Shown: piece after piece, positions 7,540 through 15,354 of the stretch
Layout of the letters: every line of letters begins with the position of its first letter
How positions within the stretch are numbered: position 1 is the first letter of the stretch
Source: Candidatus Woesearchaeota archaeon
Lineage (GTDB): Archaea > Nanoarchaeota > Nanoarchaeia > Woesearchaeales > JAGVZT01
DNA length: 20,934 bases
Direction of reading: 5' to 3'
NCBI GenBank assembly: GCA_017608295.1
Contig: JAFCGF010000031.1
Span: 1 to 20,934, forward strand
Notes under the pieces: model-generated
Told to the model about the DNA's origin: nothing
Seen by the model: the letters and a program-made list of their open reading frames with translations, nothing else
Database searches by the model: none
Program-made: the position numbers and the translations under genes

Positions 7540-8021
7540 GCAAACAACTTGGTATCAATCTGCGTGACAGCATGACCCCAGCCCTGCTGGAGCTGACAAA
7601 GAAAGTAAAAGATCTTTCAAGACCAATGCGGGATATTGAACGTCAGGTCATGCGGCCACTCAAAGAAAGGGCGTGGAAATCGTCTGGATTAAAAAAAGAA
7701 TCCGGCGATCTCCGTGATTCAGTAAAAACTTTTTCCGGCAAAAAGTCAGCCGGGGTAGGGCTTAAGGCACAGGGACTTGTGGCGGGACGAGCGGTGCTAT
7801 TAAATCAAGGCGCAAAAAAAAATCAGTACCGCAGGAAAAGAAAAATCAAAATCCGGGCGCACAGCAGGCAAGGGCGAGCCGTCGCTGAGCATACACGACG
7901 GAACAATGGATCGCCATGGGGGAAAATTAAAAAAAGTCAGTTTATACCAAGTAAACTATCAGGAAGTGACGAAAAGAAAATTTTCACTATAATGGAGAAA
8001 TATATTGTTCCAACTCGCTGA
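7536..8021 (+). CDS. Neck/tail-completion protein, HK97 gp10 or Mu gpG-like
   Basis: The protein of 161 residues is very basic. Its opening (GINLRDSMTPALLELTKKVKDLSRPMRDIERQV) resembles the start of phage virion morphogenesis proteins of the Mu gpG group, and the following KSSGLKKESGDLRDSVKTFSG the conserved part where such proteins usually have a glycine/lysine loop and a short beta strand. Position after the connector gene agrees with a tail-completion or neck protein. The ATG at 7536 in ATGA overlap is preferred over an in-frame ATG at 7521. A lysine/arginine run near residues 96-104 is unusual and may contact DNA. Assignment to gp10 or gpG cannot be separated without a profile search. Confidence 0.7.
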   Translation: MSKQLGINLRDSMTPALLELTKKVKDLSRPMRDIERQVMRPLKERAWKSSGLKKESGDLRDSVKTFSGKKSAGVGLKAQGLVAGRAVLLNQGAKKNQYRRKRKIKIRAHSRQGRAVAEHTRRNNGSPWGKIKKSQFIPSKLSGSDEKKIFTIMEKYIVPTR

Positions 8022-8406
8022 AACGATGAAATCAATCGTCGGAAAATTAGCTGAAGTTGATTGCCTCGGAACCATTAAGGCGATCAAAAGTCTCAAAGAA
8101 CATGCCAGACATCCAGCCCGTTTCCCCGCTGCTTTTGTTGCACTAGAGACCGGCAAAAGTCTACAAAAGGGAACGTTTCCGACCACGCCTTTTGCATGGT
8201 CAATAATCGTAAAAGGTCGAGACGGCGGACGGGAATTGTTGACCGCTATTGACTGCACACTTGATATAATAGAAGGATTTCAGCCTATTGACACTTTTCG
8301 ATTAGAGTTTTTTGATATTAACTTTTTTGAACAAAAAAAAGAATCGGTATCGTACAAGATAACTTTTACCTGCACGGCTACGGGCCGGAGCAGAACACGG
8401 ATTTAA
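8005..8406 (+). CDS. Probable tail terminator
   Basis: The 133-residue protein lies where HK97-like phages encode the tail terminator (lambda gpU-like), between the tail-completion protein and the tail proteins. Its make-up, an N-terminal helix region, then alternating strands (FAWSIIVKG, DTFRLEFFDINFF, SVSYKITFTCTA), suits that small alpha/beta fold, but I see no decisive motif. TTG 8005 is the chosen start because GGAG (7994-7997) lies seven bases before it; an ATG at 8026 in the same frame has no SD. The gene overlaps the preceding one by 17 bases. Confidence 0.6.
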   Translation: MFQLAETMKSIVGKLAEVDCLGTIKAIKSLKEHARHPARFPAAFVALETGKSLQKGTFPTTPFAWSIIVKGRDGGRELLTAIDCTLDIIEGFQPIDTFRLEFFDINFFEQKKESVSYKITFTCTATGRSRTRI

Positions 8407-8407
8407 T

Positions 8408-8791
8408 ATGAATGCGAGAACGTTGAAAAATGCAGATATTGAAGAGTTTTACAGGCGGAAAGCATTGGCCGTCTACGAATCGCTCTGGGAGATCAGGGAA
8501 CATTTGACTGATGATTTTCAAATTGCCAAAAAAGAGCTTGAGTGTCAGGGCATCGACGTGCCTGATAAAGTGCAACCGGTGAGTGGCATTGTTCAGTTCC
8601 GCCGGAGCGTTGCCAATGAACATGCTGGCAACTGGATTCTGTTTGAATTGTCTACTGGTTATTCGCTGGGCAGTCTGGATTCTGAATCTGATGTACTTGT
8701 GGAGCAATGCAGGGAGGTGGCAAAGGCAAATCAGTTTTTTTTAGCTCATGCATTAGGGAAGAAAGCGGATCAGGAGGGCAAAATAACGTAG
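8408..8791 (+). CDS. Tail assembly chaperone G-like, upstream frame
   Basis: The 127-residue product shows no motif that I can name: helical, acidic, with WEIREHLTDDFQIAKKELE. Its identity comes from layout. Near its end, codons 110-112 are TTT TTT TTA, giving a T TTT TTA heptamer (8737-8743) in frame for -1 slippage, and a second frame (stop 8949) continues for 68 codons. This is the arrangement of lambda G/GT and P2 E/E' chaperones, which hold the tape measure during tail assembly. Normal termination gives 127 residues; the shift gives about 180. Unlike the usual order, the pair lies before the tail tube gene. The SD is weak. Confidence 0.65.
   Translation: MNARTLKNADIEEFYRRKALAVYESLWEIREHLTDDFQIAKKELECQGIDVPDKVQPVSGIVQFRRSVANEHAGNWILFELSTGYSLGSLDSESDVLVEQCREVAKANQFFLAHALGKKADQEGKIT
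8737..8743 (+). promoter_or_regulatory. Programmed -1 frameshift site, T TTT TTA
   Basis: The heptamer T TTT TTA sits in the zero frame of the 8408 gene as X XXY YYZ, with the last T of one codon, then TTT and TTA. After slipping back one base the ribosome reads AGC TCA TGC and continues to the stop at 8947-8949. The sequence is the type used by HIV-1, and P2 E/E' uses the similar T TTT TTG. AAAGG (8722-8725), 11 bases upstream, and AGGGAGGTGG (8711-8720) could act as SD-like stimulators as in dnaX. I see no convincing hairpin downstream. Confidence 0.65.
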
Positions 8792-8949
8792 TTAGGTCAG
8801 TAATGTCATGGCTGAACGCTGCTCATGTATTAGCTGACAACATGGTTATTTTGGCACATAGTTGGAGGTTTAGTGACCCTTGGAGTATGACACCGCAGAT
8901 CACGCAGGCAACGATTAATGCGGTGAATCGAAACAATAAAAAACAATAG
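8743..8949 (+). CDS. Tail assembly chaperone T-like, -1 frame extension
   Basis: This segment would be the 68-residue C-terminal part of the frameshift product. Its sequence LADNMVILAHSW...SDPWSMTPQIT is like the short C-terminal domains of GpE/T-type chaperones, which share a W-x-P/S-x(2-4)-M-T/S pattern followed by a helix. The frame extends upstream to an ATG at 8707 within the first gene. A separate start at ATG 8803 (48 residues, with AGG six bases upstream) is also possible and would yield a small independent protein. Its stop lies eight bases before the tail tube start. Frameshift or independent start cannot be decided from sequence alone. Confidence 0.55.
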   Translation, partial: SSCIREESGSGGQNNVVRSVMSWLNAAHVLADNMVILAHSWRFSDPWSMTPQITQATINAVNRNNKKQ

Positions 8950-8957
8950 GAAATATC

Positions 8958-9959
8958 ATGGCTACAATTGAAGTACTGCAACCCGGCGTGTATGCGATAA
9001 CTCCATATATCCGGCTTTTCAGGGATGAGGCGTGGGAGGGCTGGACGCTTCCAGGGTCACATCAAAATATGACTGTTTCTCCCGATGAAACAGATGATTA
9101 CAATAGCCCAAACCGCACCGATATCGGGAGTTATGGGCTGGATGTTTTTTCATTTTCCCTTCTCAAGAAAAAATCACCCTACGTTCTAGAATTTGACAAC
9201 CCGAGCGAGGATATTGTCGCCATGTCACTTAGTGCGGCACTGGTTAAAACTACAGTCGCAGCCGGTACTGGGGTAACAGTTACGCGGATGGCACCCGCAG
9301 CAGGTGGATATATTTTTCTTGACAAACGGGGTATTTCGAGCGATGTGATGACCCGAACCAACGGCGATAGTGCGAGCGATTGGGTAACGGAAACAGTGTA
9401 TGCAGTCGGTGATTTTCATGTTCCGACAACCCCGAACGCACATTTTTACGAATGTACAATCGGTGGCACGTCAGACGTTTCTGAACCAACCCAAACCACG
9501 GATGGCAGCACCTTTGCCGACGCTACAGTAACATGGATCGACCGGGGCCTTATCCTTGCCGCAACGACAGACTACTCGGTGGCTAATGCCGAACAGGGAC
9601 AGCTCGCAACGGCAAAAACAGGCGGAAGCCTAGTACAGGGCGAACCGCTGTCTATCGAGTTTGATCACGGTGAGGCAGTCACTTCAACATACCGAAAAGG
9701 GAAGAAATTTGAGGTTTATGGTCAATTCCGGTTTGAGGGATACAACCTGATTGACGACACAAATGAAAAAATTACTGGGCTGGCCCTGTGGTGCAAATTT
9801 AAAGGCATGGTGGATTCAAATTTTGCTGCTGGCGATGCGCCTATTGTGCGAAAAGTCGAGATCTTCCCTGAGCAACCTGATTTCAACAGGGTTGGCCTTG
9901 AAAAACCCGAGGATTGGATTGGTGATGATGCTGAGCGATACGTAAGCATTGCGGTGTAA
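8958..9959 (+). CDS. Tail tube protein with inserted surface domain
   Basis: The 333-residue protein is most likely the major tail (tube) protein, judged from position directly before the tape measure, beta-strand make-up and length. The N-terminal strands (residues 1-90) and the C-terminal part (200-333: EPLSIEFDHGE, KKFEVYGQFRFEGYN, KVEIFPEQPDF) would form the tube barrel. Residues about 141-197 form an insert with VYAVGDFHVPTTPNAHFYEC and TFADATVTWIDRG, a pattern I know from small beta domains in many phage structural proteins (VGxxVxPTxxNxHxYxC...G...W), thought to face outward. AGGAAA before the ATG is a good SD. Calling it tube rather than another tail protein is an inference. Confidence 0.72.
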   Translation: MATIEVLQPGVYAITPYIRLFRDEAWEGWTLPGSHQNMTVSPDETDDYNSPNRTDIGSYGLDVFSFSLLKKKSPYVLEFDNPSEDIVAMSLSAALVKTTVAAGTGVTVTRMAPAAGGYIFLDKRGISSDVMTRTNGDSASDWVTETVYAVGDFHVPTTPNAHFYECTIGGTSDVSEPTQTTDGSTFADATVTWIDRGLILAATTDYSVANAEQGQLATAKTGGSLVQGEPLSIEFDHGEAVTSTYRKGKKFEVYGQFRFEGYNLIDDTNEKITGLALWCKFKGMVDSNFAAGDAPIVRKVEIFPEQPDFNRVGLEKPEDWIGDDAERYVSIAV

Positions 9960-9962
9960 CAT

Positions 9963-12900
9963 ATGCCTTCTGGTTTAGATTTTTACATAAATTTTAACCC
10001 CGATGGGGCGGTGAAAGGAGTTGACGCTGCGGTCAAGCAGGCCAAGCGGGCGGAGGCTGAATATCGTAAAGCCTCCGTCGCTGTCGGCAAGTTCACCGGT
10101 GCGCTGGATGTTCAGCGGGCTAAGGTCAAGCAGCAAGAGGCGGGATTAAGTATCCTTGCTGATAAGCTGGCTATTGCCAAAAAAGCCGAAACCGACCTAG
10201 CTGCAACATCCAGACGTGCCGGGAAAACTGCCGTCAAGGCCAAGGCCGCATCTGTCGCAGCAGTAAAAAAACTGACTGCTCAGTATGAGGTACAGGAGGC
10301 ACGGGTCAAGCAGGCTTCGGCGGCTGCTGATCAGCTCGCTGGTGATCTTGAAAGAGTCAAAACGGAACAACTCAACCTCGCTGCAAGCTCAAAAAAAGCA
10401 ACGGCGCAGTCTGATAAGCTTCAAAAGGAATTTAATCAGCAATCTGTTTCTGCTAAAAAAGCTGCGGCAGGTGCAGAAGAGTTAGACAGGAAGTTAAAAA
10501 AGGTCAGTGCGACCGAAAAGAAGATAAGTGGCAAGGGTATCAAGGCACTTGTAATCGCACTTGCAACGGGTTTAGCTGCACGGAAAGCAGTCGATATTAT
10601 CATGTTGGCAGATAGTTACACGCTGCTAAATGCTAAAGTCAAAATCGCCACCGATTCCACAGAGGAATATAGGGCCACCCAGGCTCTCCTTCACGCTCAA
10701 TCGCAGGATAGCAGGTCACTAGTTACTGAAAACACAGCATTATATTCAAAATTACAGCTATCGCTCAAGGATACTGGGCTGCAAGGTTCACAAACACTCT
10801 CAATTGTTGATCTGCTCAATAAATCTCACAAGATTTACGGGACAACGATGCAGGAATCCACTTCTTTTAACCAGCAATTTGTCCAGTCAATGGGTAAGGG
10901 CAAATTAGAAGGGGACGAACTTAAAACAATGTTGGAGGCAAATAGTTACTTTGCCGGTCGATTAGCAGAGGCTATCGGGGTTGCCACAGGCGAATTGAAA
11001 GATATGGGTGCCGATGGATTATTGACAACCGAGTTAATGCTTGAGGCTTTTCCTAAAATGGCCGCAAGAATTGAAAAAGATTTTAAACAGATGCCTATTA
11101 CTATCCGAGATGCTGTTAATACAGTTGTAAATGCATTTGGAAAGGCAATCAATAAGGGCAATGAGACTGCGGATGGCACTAGTCAGGTAGCTGAGGCTAT
11201 TGTGAATCTTGGCAGAGTCTTGGGGCAGAATCAGGGTTCCATTGCTGATTTTTTTGCTATATTAATCAAAGGTGCAGAGGGTGGTGTCCGAGTAATGTCC
11301 GGGCTGGTCGGCGTATTACTAACGCTAGAGTCCGGGTTTCACACGCTGGAAAAGGGGTCGGCGAATGTTTTGGCTGCAATGTCGTTGATCACCGACAAGG
11401 CAGGCCTTACCAGTGGCGAATATGAAAGATGGCGTGATGTTGCTAAACAGGCGGGAGAGGTGGGTGAAAAGGCCGCTGGAAAAGCTGCAAAAGCTTTCGC
11501 CTCTATGGCAGGGGAGCAACAAAAGTCCACAGGTAAGTCGGTTGATGAAATTAAAAAAGAGCTGTTGGCTATAGAAGGTAAAAAGGATGTCATAAAGGCC
11601 GTTGGTGGTACGGTAAAAGAGGCCAGCAAAGAAGAGATAAAGTTTTTAAAAGAAAAAGAAAAAGAATGGAAAAAATATCTCGATATAGTCGAAGAAGCGA
11701 ATGATAAGCTTACCGAACTTGGCAGCTTTGGCGGAACTGGACAGCGCGGTGGAATAGCCAAAATCAATGGCGAATGGCAGAACTATGCAGATAATGCCCA
11801 AATAGCAACCAGCCTCCTCAAGGATTTTAACAATACAGCCTTTCTCGGTACCGGACAAATTGCTGATAAAATTTTTGAACTGTCCCTTGCTGGAAAATCC
11901 GATTTAGAGGTCTGGGAAGCCCGAAAGCGAGCCGCCGAAAAATACACAGAGGTGGCACAATCAACAGCAGCAGAAGTAAAAGCTCTGTATGCAGCTGGTG
12001 ACACCGAGGCCGGGGCGAAAAAACTCAAAGAGCTGGAATCGCTAACCGGCAAAGCGGAAAGTGCCTATAGCTCTCTTGCACGGGAAGTAACGGCAGAATT
12101 CACCCCAGCAATGGAAGCAGCCCATGATAAAGCAAAAGAGGGGGTGAAGGGATATGAAAAAGCGGCCAAGAAGTCAATGGCCGAGGCAAAAAAACATTAC
12201 AAATCCGCCGAAGATGCCGCTAAATCCTGGGGTGATAAACAACTCGACCTTGAAGCAAAACTTGCGGACATAGGGCGAAAGCAGGCCGAGGCATCAGCGA
12301 AAGCGTCTGGCTCTGTCACGGCGATGGCATCAGCAGCCCGCGCCAGTTACAATAGCATGGTCAGCGAGGCAGAAAAGTACGAAGACAAGGCATTTAAAGC
12401 ATTTAAAGCTGGTGATTTCGACCAGGCCGCTAAATTTGCCGAAAAAGCAGTCTCGGCATGGGATTCCCTTGGCAGCGCAGTGGAGGCGGGCGGTAAACAG
12501 GTTATCACGGCAACCGAAGCTCTCGGTGCTCAGGCTCGTGGCATCAAAAGTGCTGGCGAACTTGGCATTAAAGCCTTACAGGCAAAGGAAAAAGCCGAAG
12601 AAAAGGCAGGCAAAGCAGCGGAGGCAGCGGCTAAAAAATCCGAGACAGCGAAAGCACGAGAGGCTGAAAAGGTCAAAAAGCTTGAAGCTGATAAAGAAAA
12701 AGTAATAGTGTCAGCTGAAGAGGGGGCGCAGAGGGCTGCACAGGGGACGCTGGAACTTAACGACCTATTAACTCAGTCCTACAGGAATCAGGCCGCTGGA
12801 GCGCAAAAACTCGCAGATGTATTAGACCAGGAGCATGATTTTTCCGGTGCTCAGGCCGCAGCAAAAGATATTGAAAAATATGGTAAAATAATTGCCGACC

Positions 12901-13532
12901 GTATCAAAAAAGACAAGAAGATGCATGAAGCTAATATCGCAGGATCTGCTACGGCGAAAGATGCATCAATTAAGGATATCGAAGCCATAGGTGCGGCAGC
13001 TGACAGGATAGCCGAAAAAAAACGAGTCATCAAGATGGAAATCCGTGAGGTTTCCGGGGCGAGTGGTGGGGCGGCTGTTGGGGTTCAGGGCGCGGCATTC
13101 GGGGCGATTGCTGGCGGCATGCGCTGGGCTGATGGTCTGGACGGATTAAAGATTCCTGGCTCGCCAAGTCGGGTAGACACCATGCCTTTTTTCCTTGCCA
13201 TGGGTGAAACCGTGACCAATGCGGACGCGGCGCAAAATGCCGGGTACGACACTTGGAAGCATATTAATAACAAAAACATGATTGGCGCGGCGCAGTCCAT
13301 GGTTGCTCATCACCCACATTTGCAACAAATATTTGCGCCGCCTGTGAATATCCAGGTAGCGCAACCGCAACAGCAGCAGGGCGGGAGTTTACCGAGTAAT
13401 ATGGTGCATGTCCGCACAATTAACCAGCAGGACGGCAGAATCACCAATGAATGGATGTCAGCGGAAGATCTACAATACAAACAACAATATGAGCAACGGG
13501 TCAGCAGCAATCGAAAGAGGTTTCAGGTATGA
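9963..13532 (+). CDS. Tape measure protein
   Basis: The 1189-residue protein sets tail length and is carried inside the tube; at about 1.5 Å per residue it predicts a tail near 180 nm. Residues 20-185 are alanine/lysine-rich coiled coil with an internal repeat of about 60 residues. Residues 213-400 carry the tape-measure domain, with LADSYTLLNAKVKIAT and the signature GKLEGDELKTMLEA. Hydrophobic stretches at 190-210 and 420-450 may insert in the host membrane. The region 650-990 is helical with repeats of the type A-x-x-AGD-x-x-x-A. A terminal GSPSRVDTMPFFLAMGE (about 1066-1082) resembles the GPGTGTSDSIPA-like end motif. I find no cysteine. No lytic enzyme domain was recognised. Its stop overlaps the next start by four bases. 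Confidence 0.93.
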   Translation: MPSGLDFYINFNPDGAVKGVDAAVKQAKRAEAEYRKASVAVGKFTGALDVQRAKVKQQEAGLSILADKLAIAKKAETDLAATSRRAGKTAVKAKAASVAAVKKLTAQYEVQEARVKQASAAADQLAGDLERVKTEQLNLAASSKKATAQSDKLQKEFNQQSVSAKKAAAGAEELDRKLKKVSATEKKISGKGIKALVIALATGLAARKAVDIIMLADSYTLLNAKVKIATDSTEEYRATQALLHAQSQDSRSLVTENTALYSKLQLSLKDTGLQGSQTLSIVDLLNKSHKIYGTTMQESTSFNQQFVQSMGKGKLEGDELKTMLEANSYFAGRLAEAIGVATGELKDMGADGLLTTELMLEAFPKMAARIEKDFKQMPITIRDAVNTVVNAFGKAINKGNETADGTSQVAEAIVNLGRVLGQNQGSIADFFAILIKGAEGGVRVMSGLVGVLLTLESGFHTLEKGSANVLAAMSLITDKAGLTSGEYERWRDVAKQAGEVGEKAAGKAAKAFASMAGEQQKSTGKSVDEIKKELLAIEGKKDVIKAVGGTVKEASKEEIKFLKEKEKEWKKYLDIVEEANDKLTELGSFGGTGQRGGIAKINGEWQNYADNAQIATSLLKDFNNTAFLGTGQIADKIFELSLAGKSDLEVWEARKRAAEKYTEVAQSTAAEVKALYAAGDTEAGAKKLKELESLTGKAESAYSSLAREVTAEFTPAMEAAHDKAKEGVKGYEKAAKKSMAEAKKHYKSAEDAAKSWGDKQLDLEAKLADIGRKQAEASAKASGSVTAMASAARASYNSMVSEAEKYEDKAFKAFKAGDFDQAAKFAEKAVSAWDSLGSAVEAGGKQVITATEALGAQARGIKSAGELGIKALQAKEKAEEKAGKAAEAAAKKSETAKAREAEKVKKLEADKEKVIVSAEEGAQRAAQGTLELNDLLTQSYRNQAAGAQKLADVLDQEHDFSGAQAAAKDIEKYGKIIADRIKKDKKMHEANIAGSATAKDASIKDIEAIGAAADRIAEKKRVIKMEIREVSGASGGAAVGVQGAAFGAIAGGMRWADGLDGLKIPGSPSRVDTMPFFLAMGETVTNADAAQNAGYDTWKHINNKNMIGAAQSMVAHHPHLQQIFAPPVNIQVAQPQQQQGGSLPSNMVHVRTINQQDGRITNEWMSAEDLQYKQQYEQRVSSNRKRFQV
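10104..10400 (+). repeat. Internal ~180-base duplication in tape measure coil
   Basis: Residues 48-86 (DNA 10104-10220) and 108-146 (DNA 10284-10400) align without gaps at an offset of 60 residues. Shared features are VQ-x-A-x-VKQ, the L-A-x-x-L core and LAA-x-S near the end; I count about 16 identities in 39. The repeat suggests growth of the tail ruler by duplication of helical units. Confidence 0.5.
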
Positions 13533-13927
13533 GCGAAAACGGAATCGGACTGTTGCCAATCATTGCAGAATTTGCCTCATTCGGACTAGACGTAACCGGA
13601 CTGGAGCAGCGGCATGTTGCCGAATCCCACACACAGCAGGACGGCGATGAACTGATACACCAGTGGGAGCGACAGACCAAAGGATGGCCGGTGTCAATTA
13701 TGGCGTACCGCGAGGGTAACACCCTATTGGGATATTTTACAATGACGGAATACTACCTTCTGGTCAGTATAAAAAATATTCCACAACCCTTGACCATCAC
13801 CCATCCTAATATTCCGTCTGGGGTGCAGGTGATATTGGAAAGTATTCATTTACAGCCAGTGCAAGGTATGGTAAAATACAATTCTGACACGCTATTTACC
13901 GGTTCAATAAATTTTATTACGGTGTAA
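13529..13927 (+). CDS. Minor tail protein, unknown family
   Basis: The 132-residue protein follows the tape measure directly (ATGA overlap), the place where many siphophages encode small tail-tip proteins such as lambda gpM or distal tail proteins. It appears alpha/beta: a charged N-terminal third with GLEQRHVAESHTQQDGDELIHQW, then strands (SIMAYREGNTLLGYFTMTEYYLLVSI, VQVILESIHLQPV). No signature residue supports gpM or Dit, so only position argues for a tail role. AGAGG in the tape-measure end serves as SD. It is cysteine-free. Confidence 0.7.
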   Translation: MSENGIGLLPIIAEFASFGLDVTGLEQRHVAESHTQQDGDELIHQWERQTKGWPVSIMAYREGNTLLGYFTMTEYYLLVSIKNIPQPLTITHPNIPSGVQVILESIHLQPVQGMVKYNSDTLFTGSINFITV

Positions 13928-13929
13928 AA

Positions 13930-15003
13930 ATGCCAGTTACAGTAGCAGATACAAAAATTCTCCATCCACAGGCTCGGCTCGGAGATGAAGCGGCAGGGAA
14001 TGGTGGCCGTGCGGCGCACCCTTGGCAAATCGTCCAGAGCGGTGCGCCTGGGGTTGTTTTTCAGGAATTATTTGAAGGTGACCTCATCAATGGAAAATCC
14101 CAGTTAGTAAAATGGCTGTTTGCTAACCTGAATGCTGATAATATTGCTCTTCAATTTCCTGAAGTTTGTATTTTTGCCCTGCCTGACACATCGGTTGGTG
14201 CAAAAAATATCACATACCTGTATGTAGGGACTCAGGACGGAACTGCAGCTGATGATATCGAGTCCACCTCGGAGAAATACGGTGCCGGAATCGTGGTGGC
14301 TCATCCAGCACCTCACCAATTTACGGTGCAATGGTTCCACGAGGATCTTGTTTACGGCGGGACAAATCAGGTGATCGAAAACGGGAAAATCATCAGGCTC
14401 GACCAGCGAGGAACTTATGGCGGGGCCGGTCTGTATGAAAAATTAATTGTGAATTCCGTGCCGACCGTGCATGATACAACTCAAACCACGTTTACCACAT
14501 CGGCTGATGCGGTCAATACATATGAGGCTGGTGATCTAGTACAGACGCTGGTGGATTTGGATACTGTGCAGGTTAAGGCGGAGATCGACGAGGTTGTTGA
14601 CACCGGACTGACGACAACGACATTTGACGATTCCGGGATTGTGGTATATAATAAATATTGTCCTCGGTGTGTCGTGACATTCGAGACTGAGACGGCTACC
14701 ACTTATAAAGCCACTATCGACGTATTGGGCTGGGAGTCCAGTGGGGTATTGGTCAGCGGGCAGTTGATCAGCGCGGATTTTGAACCAGTTAATACCGATC
14801 CTGAGTATAATGGTATCATGTTTAAAGTCCCGGCGAATGCATTTGGCGGGGTTCCATTTGTTGGTGATACATGCACCGTTGCGTTTAATCAATCGGCCCT
14901 GCCGGTCTGGCAGCGGCTAATCACCCTCCCAGGGGCATCGTCTGAAACCAAAACCATTACCATTGGGGCTGGCGGACAAAGCACGAATGAGCCTCCTGCA
15001 TAA
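13930..15003 (+). CDS. Tail-tip structural protein, unknown family
   Basis: The 357-residue protein is beta-rich, with short glycine and threonine/valine stretches typical of phage structural proteins; I do not recognise the family. An N-terminal helix-strand part (residues 35-100) contains QLVKWLFANLNADNIALQF and NITYLYVGTQDG; the middle has a threonine-rich strand region; the last 120 residues carry a CPRC pair (YNKYCPRCVV) and a final QSALPVWQRLITLPG. It starts two bases after the stop of the preceding gene with only a weak GGTG as SD. It is likely part of the baseplate-like tail tip. An 88-base gap follows. Confidence 0.7.
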   Translation: MPVTVADTKILHPQARLGDEAAGNGGRAAHPWQIVQSGAPGVVFQELFEGDLINGKSQLVKWLFANLNADNIALQFPEVCIFALPDTSVGAKNITYLYVGTQDGTAADDIESTSEKYGAGIVVAHPAPHQFTVQWFHEDLVYGGTNQVIENGKIIRLDQRGTYGGAGLYEKLIVNSVPTVHDTTQTTFTTSADAVNTYEAGDLVQTLVDLDTVQVKAEIDEVVDTGLTTTTFDDSGIVVYNKYCPRCVVTFETETATTYKATIDVLGWESSGVLVSGQLISADFEPVNTDPEYNGIMFKVPANAFGGVPFVGDTCTVAFNQSALPVWQRLITLPGASSETKTITIGAGGQSTNEPPA

Positions 15004-15012
15004 TAATTTTCC

Positions 15013-15041
15013 TTGTATAAAATATCCTACCATGATATGCT
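15013..15041 (+). promoter_or_regulatory. Weak promoter candidate before small zinc gene
   Basis: The 88-base gap 15004-15091 is AT-rich. TTGTAT (15013-15018), a 17-base spacer and TATGCT (15036-15041) match the sigma70 consensus at only 4/6 each. The gap contains no hairpin with a T-run, so no terminator is seen; it may simply be a spacer left by insertion of the next gene. Confidence 0.25.
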
Positions 15042-15091
15042 GATTATATGAGTTTGAGTTATTAATAAAATCAACATAGAGTCGACGGGAA

Positions 15092-15349
15092 ATGAAAGAC
15101 AAAAAAAAATCAGTGATTGGTTATATAACCTACGATGTACGTGTGGCATGCCCACACTGTGAGAATATTTTACATCTCAATCAATATCCATACGATTCAG
15201 ATGAAACGGAATATCACTCGACCGAGGACGAGCTTGGTTTGGCGTTATTTGGTGGGCCGAACACGCCCGCGACGTGGCATGGCATCAGCGTTGAATATAA
15301 ATGCTGCGCATGCGAGGAAGTATTTTGTATCGGATCTCTGGAAATATAG
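15092..15349 (+). CDS. Small zinc-ribbon-like protein inserted among tail genes
   Basis: The 85-residue protein has two cysteine knuckles, CPHC (residues 20-23) and CCAC (about 70-73), with one more cysteine five residues on, the layout of a zinc ribbon. I do not recognise the family. It lies between larger tail genes behind an AT-rich gap, like a moron gene. An A9 run (15101-15109) near its start makes codons 4-6 all AAA and could cause slippage. The SD is poor (GGGA one to two bases from the ATG). A regulatory or scaffolding role is possible; nothing shows which. Confidence 0.7.
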   Translation: MKDKKKSVIGYITYDVRVACPHCENILHLNQYPYDSDETEYHSTEDELGLALFGGPNTPATWHGISVEYKCCACEEVFCIGSLEI

Positions 15350-15354
15350 CACCG

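Noticed and set aside
12412..12705. 97-codon + frame inside the tape measure
   Set aside because: Composition is a lysine/arginine-rich frame-shifted copy of the coiled coil; no independent start signals.
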